Shown one piece after another: positions 1 to 12,600 of a DNA stretch of 64,000 nucleotides. The stretch is from Meghimatium bilineatum. Taxonomy: Eukaryota; Mollusca; Gastropoda; Stylommatophora; Philomycidae. Positions within the stretch are counted from its first letter, which is position 1; every line of letters starts with the position of its first letter. Under the pieces are notes generated by a model that was not told the origin of the DNA, ran no database searches, and saw nothing but the letters and a program-made list of their open reading frames with translations. The DNA lies in contig CM067315.1 in assembly GCA_034231615.1 (NCBI GenBank), forward strand, positions 33,065,735 through 33,129,734, in the 5' to 3' direction. Both the position numbers and the translations under genes were made by a program.

Positions 1-14
1 CAATGTAGGATTGT

Positions 15-296
15 TCTTCTGCGTTCGTTCTCAAACTCCAGCAGATTAGCAGGATGTAGTCCAGAGAACGGAATGCGTTGTGTTATGGTTTACAGCATTG
101 CTGCGATATCTGCGCCTTTCGGCCTGACACACCGACTTCAGCATGGCTTTGGGTCATTGCCCCTATATGGGATGGGACAGCAAACTCCATCCCATAACCT
201 CCTTAGTCGTCTTTTACGACATGCGTGGAAGGTAAATAGTGTTGATATTCTTTGCTCCCCTTTTGGGCCCCGGCAACACATGGGCGAGGATTGTAT
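15..296 (-). repeat. Family B SINE-like element
   Basis: Near-complete copy of dispersed family B. On the plus strand it starts at the TTCTTCTGCGTTCGTTCTC end and runs to GGGCCCCGGCAACACATGGGCGA, so its sense strand is minus. Close copies lie at 16132-16415, 22105-22380 and 25835-26105. It sits in the FAF1 intron upstream of the first visible exon. No protein of its own is supported. Confidence 0.75.
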
Positions 297-517
297 TGAA
301 ACAGCATAGTTCAAAAACCATTTGCAAATTGCAAAGGATATTTTCAAATATCCTTTGAGATCTGCTGGGATGGGACTGAGAACCTTTGTGACTGCCTTGA
401 GTGCAATGATGTCAGTTATTAGATGTAACCAATAGCTAATAATATGTCAGTCTAAATAAATCATAAATAATAGTTGTTTCTCTGTCATATTAATTATGTT
501 TTTTAATTTTAAAACAG

Positions 518-672
518 CGCAAACTACTTGCCATCTACCTCCATCACGATAGCAGCATATTTGCAAATGTGTTCTGCTCCCAACGTTTATGTGCTGAGGG
601 TATTGTGAATTATCTAAGTGTCCATTTCATAACATGGGCCTGGGACTTGACAAATCCAGGGAATGCCACCAG
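518..672 (+). CDS. FAF1: FAF1 exon: UAS domain part 1
   Basis: The exon opens after the acceptor aaaacag and closes before gtacga. It is 155 nt in phase 0 and ends with 2 nt of a split Arg codon. It encodes RKLLAIYLHHDSSIFANVF..., the core beta-strand and helix of the UAS (thioredoxin-like) fold, followed by ITWAWDLTNPGNAT. No CxxC is present, as is usual for UAS domains. Confidence 0.92.
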
Positions 673-3600
673 GTACGAACTGTGTAGTCAAGTCTGTTTT
701 GCCTCTTCTTTCTACAAGACATATTCAAATTAAACCCATCATAGCGGGCTTATTAGGCTTTTAGGAGTACATCAGCAGTTATGTTAGATTTCTGTAAAAA
801 GCAAATATTAGGGAACATGATTGCACCTGGAGTCATCAGAAGAATTCACCATAAGAATTAAAATATACATCCCACTGTTTGAGTAGGCAGTGAATTATGT
901 CTGATAAGTAGGCCTTAATTGAATCATTGCTCATTGAATCATTTGGTTATCTCTGTCATGACATCCCCATCACTCTTGTTGTCTCTATAGAGTTTTCTTA
1001 CGGTTGATTGGAAATAAAACACAAAAACATTGAATTAAAACCAATAAACTGTTTCTTTGCAAAGCAAGGAACTCTGGATACAAATTGAATAAATTTTGTA
1101 GTCAACGCCAAAAGGACACTAAGGTTCAATATCCCAACTGAATACAAGATAAAAGTTTTTAGTCGTGTTTGTAAAACTTGGAGGGGTAAAAATCTATGCT
1201 TTTATAAAGACTGTGGGCGTGGTTAATTTTTTGTTTGTTTATTGTGAAGACATTATCTAGTTGTGTTGCATGATACCATGGTTACTGGTGCACCTTTTTT
1301 GCCTAGTTTTTCCGATGAGCACCTGTGCATGCTTCAGTACAACTATGGTCCTGTTTGAAGTAGAAGATGGCCTGACCAAACTTATTTTTCAGCCTCTGTT
1401 GGCTGAACTAAGCCTGTATCTCCACTTCAGGGAGTTGGCCTTGATGGGGATGATTAATTGATTAATAAAATAGTTTTATTACTGTCATTTTCTATAGAAT
1501 TTGCTTAAATTAAAATCCTACTTTGTTGTAAAAAAAAATAAAAAAAATTTTAATACTACCACAAAAAGTAATATTTGTATATAAATGCTTGTTTAAAAAT
1601 CTATATGATGTTGGTAACTATTTTCTAAACAAAAATGTGATATTCCAATCATATTTTTAGGTTTATTCAAGCAGCAACGCGGCACTTTGGCAGCTTAGCT
1701 GCAGCACAGCTGAGAAACAACACACCAGATCAGTTGCCTTGTCTATTACTCATATCTCGCTCCAAGTCAACCAATGAAGTTGTTGATGCAATTCAAGGTT
1801 TGTGTAGTGTCTGTTATAGCCAATAAGAAGTTTTGTTACAAATTTCATATTTTTTTTTTTTTTAATTTTTGTTAAAAAAAATTAAATCTATTATTGAATC
1901 TTGTTGATTTGTTTCTATAGGGTATCGAAAAAGTCACAGTGCACTGAATTTGAAATAAAATATATGGGCTCACGATAATGTCATTGAAAGTTGTGTAAAT
2001 ACATTGTGAGCCAGGGGTAGACCAAAAGAAACACTCAGAAGAACAATACTTAGAGAAAAGTAATACAAACAATATTCATACTATTCAAGAAATGCACAAA
2101 ATAGCTTTGAACAGACATAATTGGAGAGATCTGCCCTATGCACTAACTTCAGCGCTAAAGGAAAATGCATGAATATACAGTGTACTGTTTGATCGCGACT
2201 GTCGGCAGTATATCATCTTCGTCATTCATCCTGAAAAGGACGTTTGTGGCATTATGTCTTCTTACAGCTTTGCTGCGATACTGCACCTTCCGGTCGACAT
2301 ATCTGACTTCTGCACTGTTATTTTTGTGGATGGGGTTGTCCTTCCCTCTTCGATCCCTAGAACTTGGCCTGGCTACATTACTGTACTCCTGTTTCCAGAC
2401 CCACTGCATGGAAGTGTCCTAGGGTCTTGGTCAGCAGTATATGAGACCAGTCAACTAAAATGTAAACATGAGCTAGTTTCCGATTTGCATGAAATCTATT
2501 GGTTGGCCAAGGCTATTTTTGGCACGGGACTCCAAGTGTATATTTATACGCTCTTTCAATGACTGCATCCGTTCGATATTCTGCATTTCTATGATTGGTG
2601 TGGATCTCATTGCACCTGTAATGATTCTAAGTGCTTGGTTCTGTACTCTATCTAGGTTTTGTAGTGTGGTGTTTGATGGTGAACTCCATGCTGTAGAACC
2701 ATATTCTAAGTGTGGTCGAATGGCTTTTTGGTATATATTTTTTAGAATTCTTTCATTAGCTCCCTAAGTGGTCCAACTCAGATTTCTTAGTATAGCTATC
2801 TTCCTTCTAGCCTTTGTTTCTGCTTTGCTGATATGATGTTTCAATGTCATTTTTGCATCAAATGTTACACCAAGATATGTGGGTTGGTCATCTACCTTTG
2901 AGACAGTTTTATTTACATAGATGTTTCCTGCTCTTTGTTTTGGTGAAAGTGTAAAAAGGGTTGTGGCTGACTTCTCTATATTGAAACTTACACACTATTT
3001 GTCAGCCCAATTAGTCAAAATGTCCATGGCTCTCTGAAGAATTTTTATTGTGACCAATTAAAAGTCCAACAATAATAAAAAACATAACGAATAGGGTCGA
3101 AATTAATTCAGCTAGAAGGTACTGTCGAGAGCCACTGTTTAACTCAACTGATTGATGTTAGGTGCAGAGTTGCTGGCCATGAGTGGTGCTTTGCAAACGA
3201 CAAAAAGTATTTCTACCAGAAGTAGTGTTTTCTAATGCTAGCATATCTTATTCATATGCATATCCTATTATGATAGCCAACAAAGTCAGTATTTTTTAGT
3301 TGTAGCGATTTTCTAAGTCATATAAATACTCCCAGTAGTTTGCCTTTACTTTCTGAACAGTCTGGATGCACAATTTCCTGCGGTGGGATTCAAACCTGGT
3401 ACTTTCGCCATGCACTGTACCACGCCGCCGCAGAGACAGGCCATTTATAACAGGGGAAATATATGGAAAATATTAATAGGTAATTCATACAGAAGTTTCC
3501 TGGTGCACAAGTTCCTCATCGTAATTTGATTCGAAATTTGATAAACAAGTTTTGTCATAGGTAGTGTGCAAGATGTACACCAATGTGGGTGCCTTACAAT

Positions 3601-6600
3601 TTTAGAAGAAATGTGTTTCGATATCCAAAAAGGGAATTATACTTCTTCTGTATTTGTTCTTAAACTCCTGCAATTACATGATGTAGTCAGGAGGACGGAA
3701 TGCGGTTTACAGCTTTGCTGCGATATCTGCACCTTTTGGCCTGAAGCATATGACCTGGGTCACTTTGACCCTATATGGTATGGGACAGCCAACTCCACCC
3801 CATAATTTCTTTAGTCTCCTCTTGAGACATGCATGGAAGGTAAATAGTGTTGCTATTCTTTGCTCCCCTTTCAGGTCCCTGCAACACACAAGCTATTGGA
3901 TGTATTAGTTGTGCCTAAACATTCGACAATAGTTGTACAGCAGATTCCATTCTCTGGACTACATCCTGCTAATCTGCAAATGTTTGAGAATGACTGCAGA
4001 GGAAGCAGTGTCCTATACAGGATGGGCTTCATTAGATAAGGCTCACCCGTGGGGCAAGCAGTGTTCGGACCTCTTGTTCAGGGTGCAAAGAATAGGGCCA
4101 CTGTTTCCTGCCATGCATGTCTTAAGGGGTGACGTGAATAAGAGGTTTTTGATGTCGAGATGGGTGTCCCAATTTATGGAGGGCCAAAATGACCAGAAGC
4201 CATGCTGAAATCGGATGTGTCGTGATTGGTTGCTTGGTTGGTTGCTGATCCAGCGGTCTATGGGCTCATGCCCTTTGACCCAATGCCATTAAATGGCATT
4301 ATATTGCTGGGAAGTCTGTGGATTTTCAGCCCACCCCGGGACAGAGCCAGAGAATAACTATCACACCTCCAGGAAGGTAAGTTTCAACCTATGCACTGCT
4401 CCTAACCACTGTAGCCAAGATAGGGTTCACTGTGCTCATTCCCCGCCACGAATTGACTACTGGTTATGCCGAACTTCTCTATTGCTCTAGGCATGCAACC
4501 AAATGTTCAAGTCAAAAGAATTGTCACATCCTGAGTCACTGTGCCTCTATGATGGGTCTCAGCCATAGGAAAAAACAGTGCTGTCAGTTTCCTCCTCTCT
4601 AGTGCTGCACAGTACATCTCTGGCACCCTGCCAACCACAGGGTGCATACATCACACCTGAAACTGGAGGAACTTTTAGTTTTTAGGAGATATCAATAAAC
4701 CAGAGGTGGGTGTGTTCACTGTTCACGCCCACTGTCAATTCAATTGCAATTAGAAAATTCAAGGGAAATAAGAGAAACCCTTCAATTGTCCCTTGGTGAA
4801 ATCAGGGGAGGCAAGCCAGAAACTTGGCAGGTAGACATCATCTAGTACCATTTCTGCATAACATATACTTATTATAATAGTAAGCAAATTACTATTCTCT
4901 GTATGTGTAGATTGCAACGAACTTATTTGAACGGTTATGGGGATCCAACCGCGATTGATAACTATCACACAGAACAAGTTCGTAGCGTTAATGCTACACA
5001 AAGAATGAATCTTTTGCATGATCTAATTGCGCAATGTAACTAATTTCGATCATATTCGCACAAGTAAAATGAAATCTAACTAGATATACATGCTAAACTA
5101 GTTTTGATCGTGGCATAATAGGTTTATTTTGCACATTCTTATGGTAAACGATGATCTAACAAATTTGACACTGTATGTAAAGTAATGATATTAGGCCTAC
5201 TAAATTAACATGAAGAATAACGAAATTGTCTTACCTGTATAAATATTTAATGTGCACTGGTCAAAAACAATGACAACCTAATAAGACTTGTACAAAAATA
5301 TGACGATGGAAAATGTTGAGTTGTGCTTGCAAATGCACAAACTCTGGTTGCTGTATAAAATTTGCAAAATTGAGAAACAGTATCTTTGAACCAGAAGCGA
5401 AATCCAAGCCTCCACGCAAATTATTTCATTCACCGCTGGGTACTAAATATGTCAGGTCTGTAACTCCCTTCAGGACTACAATAGCTGAAATACCTCATGT
5501 GTGGCCGAACTAAGAGTTCACATTTTGATAAAGAATAATAGGTGTAACATATATATTCAGGTAAACATGAAACACAATTCAACAACAAAATTACAGCACA
5601 AGGAGCATAATTGTATAGATGACGTGCCATGACGCTTCTATAAGAAGATAACTTCAATATAACGGCATGTCATCTACTAAGGTTTTCTGTTGCATGGGTG
5701 GTTTGTCTAGTGGGCCATTGGTGAGACCCACAGACGCAACCACATGCGTAATGATGTGTCGTGATGAAAGATGCAGATATGACAGCTGAGCTGTAAACCA
5801 TGACACAACACATCCTGTTCTCCGGACTACATCTGGATAGATACGGCACTTCATCACTTTATTTTGGTATGAATTGATATATCGGACTGATACAACACTT
5901 CGTCACTTCATTTTGGTATAAATGGATATAGCAGAGTGATATGGCACTTCGTCACTTTATTTTGGTATAAATGGATATAGTAGACTGATACGGCACTTCG
6001 TCACTTTATTTTGGTATAAATGGATATAGCGAACTGATATGGCACTTCGTCACTTTATTTTGAAAAGAAAAATAATATTGCAGGTCATGCAACATTGGAT
6101 GAAATGATGACCAGGTTGATTCATGCAGTTGAAGTCTTTCATGAACAGAAACAGGGAGAACTTAACGAAGGCGTAAGTTTATTATGTAGTCTAGATGTAG
6201 AAATGAATATCAATTATATTTCTATTTTATTTGTTTGTTTCTTGTGCTTCATTCTCAAACTTTCACTGGATCTCTCTTGTAGCAGGGTCATGGTCCTCCT
6301 AGATTTTCAGCAGAATGTAGACCAGTGATTGGAAATGCATTGTGGCGCCTCTTTATTTGCGCCAGTGGTCAAACACATCCATAATCTTTCTTTGCGGATG
6401 TGTTGGTTTCAATTCCCTGGGATGACCATGCTTATGTGCAAGAGGAGGATTATTCTCCAGAGCTGGCTTTCATATCTAGATGATTCTAAGAGTTATATAG
6501 TCGTTTGAGAAGTTTACTGCTCATAGAAGGTTTACTGTTAGACATGTTTTTGTTGGTGTGAAGATATGTTATCTAGTCGTGTTGTGTGATACAAAAGCTG

Positions 6601-9600
6601 CTGGTGCGCCTCTCAGTCTGATATCTCTGACTTCAGCACCAGTGCTTGCTTGGACAGGACTGTGGTCCTGCTCTATGTCATTGGAAATGAGATAGCAATC
6701 CAGCTAGAATAAACTTAAAGAAACTGTCAACAACAGATAGAAGATTCAATATAATTTCTGGAAATGCAGTCCATCATCAGAAGCTCCATTAATGTGGAAT
6801 GGAACTCAACTCATTCATGCAGCCAAAAGGATGGCACCATCTACAGGCTTGGAAGAAAAGAAGAAACATTATTTTGTATTGAACATAAGCAAGGACAGAT
6901 TCAACACATGCACATGAAGTATGGTGTTTGTGTCACTACTGTGTCCCTGTGGACAATCTCCAGCAAACATGGAACTTTCCACTGTACGACACCACACACA
7001 CACACACACAAAACTATGACCATCTGAAACAGCTCTGACAAACTCTACGACTCTGTCTTAGGACTGGTAACCACAGTACAGTTCATTGATGAAATCCCTA
7101 ACATAGACTGCAGAACAAGGATGAAGAATACGAACTAGTATGTAAAGTTTTGTAACATCCTTATTTCTAGAAATATTTTGCTGAGTTATGTGATCATTGA
7201 TTACATTCTATTTATAGAAAGAGAGGGAGGCCAGGGAGAGGATCAAACAAGAACAGGATATGGCATACCAAGAATCTCTGGCAATGGACAGGAAGAAGGT
7301 TGTCTCATATTTATTTATATGTTTAATATTTGTATTGAAATATATTTATATATAAAATCATGTTGTTTTTTTTTCATCTTCATTTGTTCTCAAACTCCTG
7401 CAGATTAGCAGAATGTAGTCCAGAGAACAGAATGGGTTGTCAGGGTTTACAGCTTGTCTGTGATACCTGCACCTTTCGGTATGACACATCTGAATTCAGT
7501 GTGGTCTATGGGTCACATTGACCTGCTATGGGATGGGACAACCAACTACTTCCCCATAACCTCCTTAGTCACCTCTTACAACATGCTTTGGCAGATAACA
7601 GTGTTGCTATTGTTTTCTCTCTTTTGGGCCCCAGTACCACATGTGTGATTTTTGTTTTCTTATTGATTGTACTTGTTTTTCCATTTGTGTTAAGTTATAA
7701 GAGACTATATGGAATTATGTTGTCTATATCGGTACTCTATTTTTTTGTTGTCCTTATCTTGATACTTTTTTATCAAAACATTGATTTGTTCTGCTGTAGG
7801 CTCACTGTGAAATGGCATTCTTCTGCGTTCGCTCTCTTATTCCACAGTTCAACTGTGTTATTTGCACCTAGGTTGGTTCACTTTGTGAGCGGGACATCCG
7901 AGGCCCAGTACATCCATTTTCATCATGCCTTTAATTCGGGTAGTAGGCTTCCCTAGCTAGTGACATCCTGCGGGTGTATAATGACTCTTCTCCAAGACAT
8001 GAAATGGCATTAACCTACAGACTAAGCTGAAACTTTACAGAGCAGTGGTACTTCCAGTGCTGTTATACGCTAGTGAAACATAGACAGTGTATAGACAACG
8101 TGTGGAAGCTCAGTCACTTTCACACAACTTGTCTCAGAAAAGTAATGAACATCAGATGGCAAGACAATATCCGGGATACAACTGTCTTTGACAGATCTCG
8201 TATCCCTAGCATTGGCACTATTCTGATGCAGACACAGATTTGTTGGGCAGGTCATTTGGTACGTATGCCAGATCATCGCCTGCCAAAGATACTTCTCTAT
8301 GGTGAGTTGTGAAAGGGTATACGATCTCAAGATGGCTAAAAGAAACGCTACAAGGACTTGGTAAAGATCTCACTGAAAACCTTTTAAATAGACCAAGATA
8401 CATAGGAAGAACTTGCAGAAAATAGAGCTACATAGCTCTCTACAGTAAAAAAAAAAAAGCTACATCATCTTGTGAAAAGAGGAGAAATGCAGCAGTTCAA
8501 CAGCGGAGAGTAGCTAAAAAGTCATAGATGTATTTTTAAAACGATCTACGGTGGTAATCCCATGCCCGAGCTGCCCAAGAACATTTGCAGCCAGATTATG
8601 TCCTCTATGAACTCATAATCAAGGACATAACTAATTGAATTTCAAAAATGAAGGTAACAAATGGTTATCATCACTTGTGATGGACGAACAAAAAAAAATT
8701 CAGAGCATACTTATCTCCCATTACCAAGGGCGTTTGAAAATCAATATTTTGAGACATCAATATTTTTTTTAATCTGTATAAAATCAAACTCATGACTCAG
8801 AGCTTTGAAATGTTGTATGTCACAATGAATGTTTGCATTTCTGAATGAATTTAAAAAGTCCCAGAGTTATTAATTATGTATCTCAAAATCTCACCTTCCA
8901 GAATTAGAGATTTTTCAAAAATAAATCTCATAAATTACATTGAGAAACAGTTTATTTATGGGTGCTGTCATTTTGGAATGAAATACTATCCCAAATGAGC
9001 TATTTTTTTAGTAATACTATCACTATGGTTGCTGTATTTCTGAGGTATCATAATGGTTTCGACAGTTGATCACCAAAGATGTATATCAGAAACTCGCCAA
9101 CCACCGAAGTTGGCCACTAAAGTGTTAATATAGTTAATATAAAGAACTTGTCAGCTCAGTAATGGAGAAGCTTAGTAGATTTATCTAACAAACACAATTC
9201 ACTTGAACTTGCTCATGGTTCAAACAACTATCTACATTGCACTGGTGATGTGATAAGATGTGGTAGTCTGTCTATACACCTTTTTTCTTCAGCGTTCATT
9301 GTCAAACTCCCGCTGGATCTCTCATTTAGTATGACAATGGTCCCATTAGATTTCAAGTAGAATGTAGTCCAGAGAATGGAAATGCATTGTGTCGCCATTT
9401 TATTTACACCAATGACCTGAACATTTGTCTTCGGTGGTTACACCTTTTAACTTCCTACAAAACATGGTCCTCAGCGAAGAAGAAAAAGGCAAAATATCAC
9501 AGTTTTCTTGTAAATTTTAGCACAACAAATTTACATACACTGCACTTGCACTTCATTCATTCTTAAACTCCTGGAAATTAGCAGGATGTAGTCCAGAGAA

Positions 9601-12600
9601 TGGAAAGCACTGTGTCATGGTTTAGAGATTTTCTGCAATATCTTCACCTTTCTGACACATTCAAATTCAGCATACGCATGTCATATCAATCAAGAGTCAT
9701 GCTAAGAGATGTAACTGATCATGTTTTTCCATAACTCTGTCTTTTGTGGTGTTAATGTTCAGTTGGTGACAATTTTTTTTTGCATCACAGTGACAACCAA
9801 TCCAGAAATTTCTCTCTTTGTCTTCCTCTGCCTCTTCTCCCCTCTATTTTATCAAGTGGTTACTAAATGTTCAAGTTTTGCATTTCTTATCACACGCCCT
9901 AAAAATCTTGGCTGCCAACTTCTAATTTTTGCTATTATTTGTCTTTTTACTCCAGCATCTCTGAGGGCTTCTACGTTAGTTTTATTGGCTGTCCATAGAA
10001 TTATTATGATTTTTTTACATAAACCACATCTCAGTTGCCTCCAAGTAATCTTGAGCTCTTTTGCTTACCGCCCATGCTTCGCATATATAAAGAAGAATTA
10101 GTTCAATATAGCATCCTAGCACTCAAATGGCATATGCATTGGTACTATTCTGTTGCATAGTATGTTTTTCATTTTTTGAAATACTGATTGGGCATGTGTT
10201 ATCCTGCTCTTTATCTCTTTGGCGCACCGGCCATCTGATGTTTTGGAGCACCAACCATCTAATGTTAAAATGAGAACATGCCACATATATCTGCTATGCT
10301 TACCTATGTTTTTATTTGTCTAATTTTATAGGCAGAAGCACAGAAAATAGAAGCAGACAAACAGAGAGAAGAGATGGAAAGACTGATTGAGGAGCAAAAA
10401 GAAGTTGAAAATCAAAAACAAGAAAAGAAATTAATCAAAGAGGTCAGTGATTCTTCTTCAGTGTTCATTCTCAAACTCCCGCTGGATCTCTCTTGTAGCA
10501 GGATCATGGTCCTACCTGATTTCCAGCAGTATCTAGCCCAGAGAATGGAAATGTGTTGTATCGCCATTTTATTTGCCCCTAATGGCCCAACACATCTGTC
10601 TTCAGTGGATCTTAATGATGTATTAGATGATTTAAAGTTTTTCATGATAAAAATCTGTTTGCTGATTATTTCAAGAGTATTCGGTTCAGATGTGCAGAAA
10701 ATGTTTTTATAAAGTAGAAAAACTTGTATATTAATGTTTCTATTGGTGTGGTACCCATTTCTCTATATTGTGAGAAATACCATTTATTGTTGCGAAAAAT
10801 TAATACATAAATAAACTAAAGTGGTATCAGTACTGAATATTTAATTTTATAAAACTTAACTAAAGTGATACTAAATAATAGAAATAGGTCTATATCTTGT
10901 AACAATACACAAAACTGTTTTATTTACAAATGATTTTGGCAAAAACTGTTTTTACAAATTTAAATACATGTAGAATATCATACACAGCAAAGTGGAAGAA
11001 ACAAATGAAAGTGGAAGAAACAAATGAAAGTGGAAGAAACAAATGAAAGAGTCCAACATACAAAGAGTAGAGACAGCAGACCTGGCCAGAGGATACAAAC
11101 TTGAGGCAAAAGCTATGGAGCAACCGTTCAGACCTGGAGAAGACAGTGGACTTCGCCCTGGCAACAGGCTTGACAATATAACATGACCACAGATGCTGAA
11201 CGCAGAAGAAGAAGAAGATACACATCATGTATTGTTATGAAAGTTCCAAAGATCGTTCAAAAAATATCTGGCTTTAAAGGGAAACAACTGTTAAAGTTGG
11301 GACTACATACATGACCAAGATACATAAGTCAAATTAATTTGTTATTTTTTTAACACACTGTGTAATAAAGAGGGTTACAGAGGTATTGTCATTCCCTTTA
11401 CATAATCTCATTGTTCATAATACATTAAAATGACAATTAAAATTTTTAACCCCAGGCCATCAGTAAATCCATTGCTACGGCGGTCCCAGATGAACCAGCA
11501 GACGACAGCAAAGCTCGTATTTGTTGCCTACGATTTAGAGTTACCAAGGGTGAAACAATCACAAGAAGATTTTTGGCAGAAAATACTTTGGGAGATTTAC
11601 TAAACTTTCTGACCTCCTTGGGCTTTCATACAGAAGATTACAAGGTCCTTACAACTTTCCCACGCAGAGATGTAAGTATATATTAGTTATATTTTACACA
11701 CCACTGTATTAGCATGTTTCGGTATAGAAAAGTTATGTTTTATACAGATCACATAATTCTGGAAGTCTCAGAACTAGCAAGTTTCTGTATACAAAAGTTA
11801 TGTTTTATTTGCGCCAATGGCCCGACACATCCCGTCGGCGGGATGATTTATACAAATCATATAATTCTGGAATTCTCTGGACTAGCAAATTTCTGAGTAG
11901 AAAAGTTGTACACAGGTCACATTCTTCTACTCTCTGATAATCAACACAAAAGTTATGTGATTTCCTCTGGGAAGCATAAAGTACTTTGTGATCCTCAGCT
12001 AAGCAGTGTTATTTGCCCTCGGAAAGTCCAGAATATCCGTTTTTGGCATTCCTTTAATTTGGGTGGATTTCCCTAGCCTGTGACAGCCTTTCTATCTGTT
12101 GCCTGGTGGCGGATGTGTATCAACCCTACGCCATGACAGTTTATCGCCCACTGTGCCTTTGGACATTACAAGCCAAAACATATAGGAAAAACTCAACAAT
12201 AGAGTTGGCCCAGGGTTCATTTACCCAAGGTATCATTCACCAACATCATGAACCAGTCGTCCAAGTCTTTTCTCTACACATATTTAGGAGCACCGAGAAC
12301 TAGAAGTTTGTTCTTGAGCTGAACATTACTTTAGTTCCAATTTCCATGTAGCATTTTCTTCATTTTATGTTCACATGACGCTGATGCTGTGCTGCTTTCC
12401 CATTGTACTCAATATAGTTTATCCTTGCATGTTTTGAAACTTGCACACAACTCTCGATATTCGTGACATCTACCAATATTGGGACATCAACATTGGGTGC
12501 CCCTTCAATGCATCTTCATTTCGGTTGACCGAGCCAGAATGCCTTGCATCACTATTTGTCATATGTGTTGGCACAGAGGTGACAGATATATCGCTGGTCT

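Noticed and set aside
7528-7956. 142-codon plus frame with hydrophobic segments
   Set aside because: It spans a family B element and a family C fragment; composition explains the frame.
9721-10101. 126-codon plus-strand membrane-like frame
   Set aside because: It is the antisense of a recognisable LINE ORF2 segment on minus.
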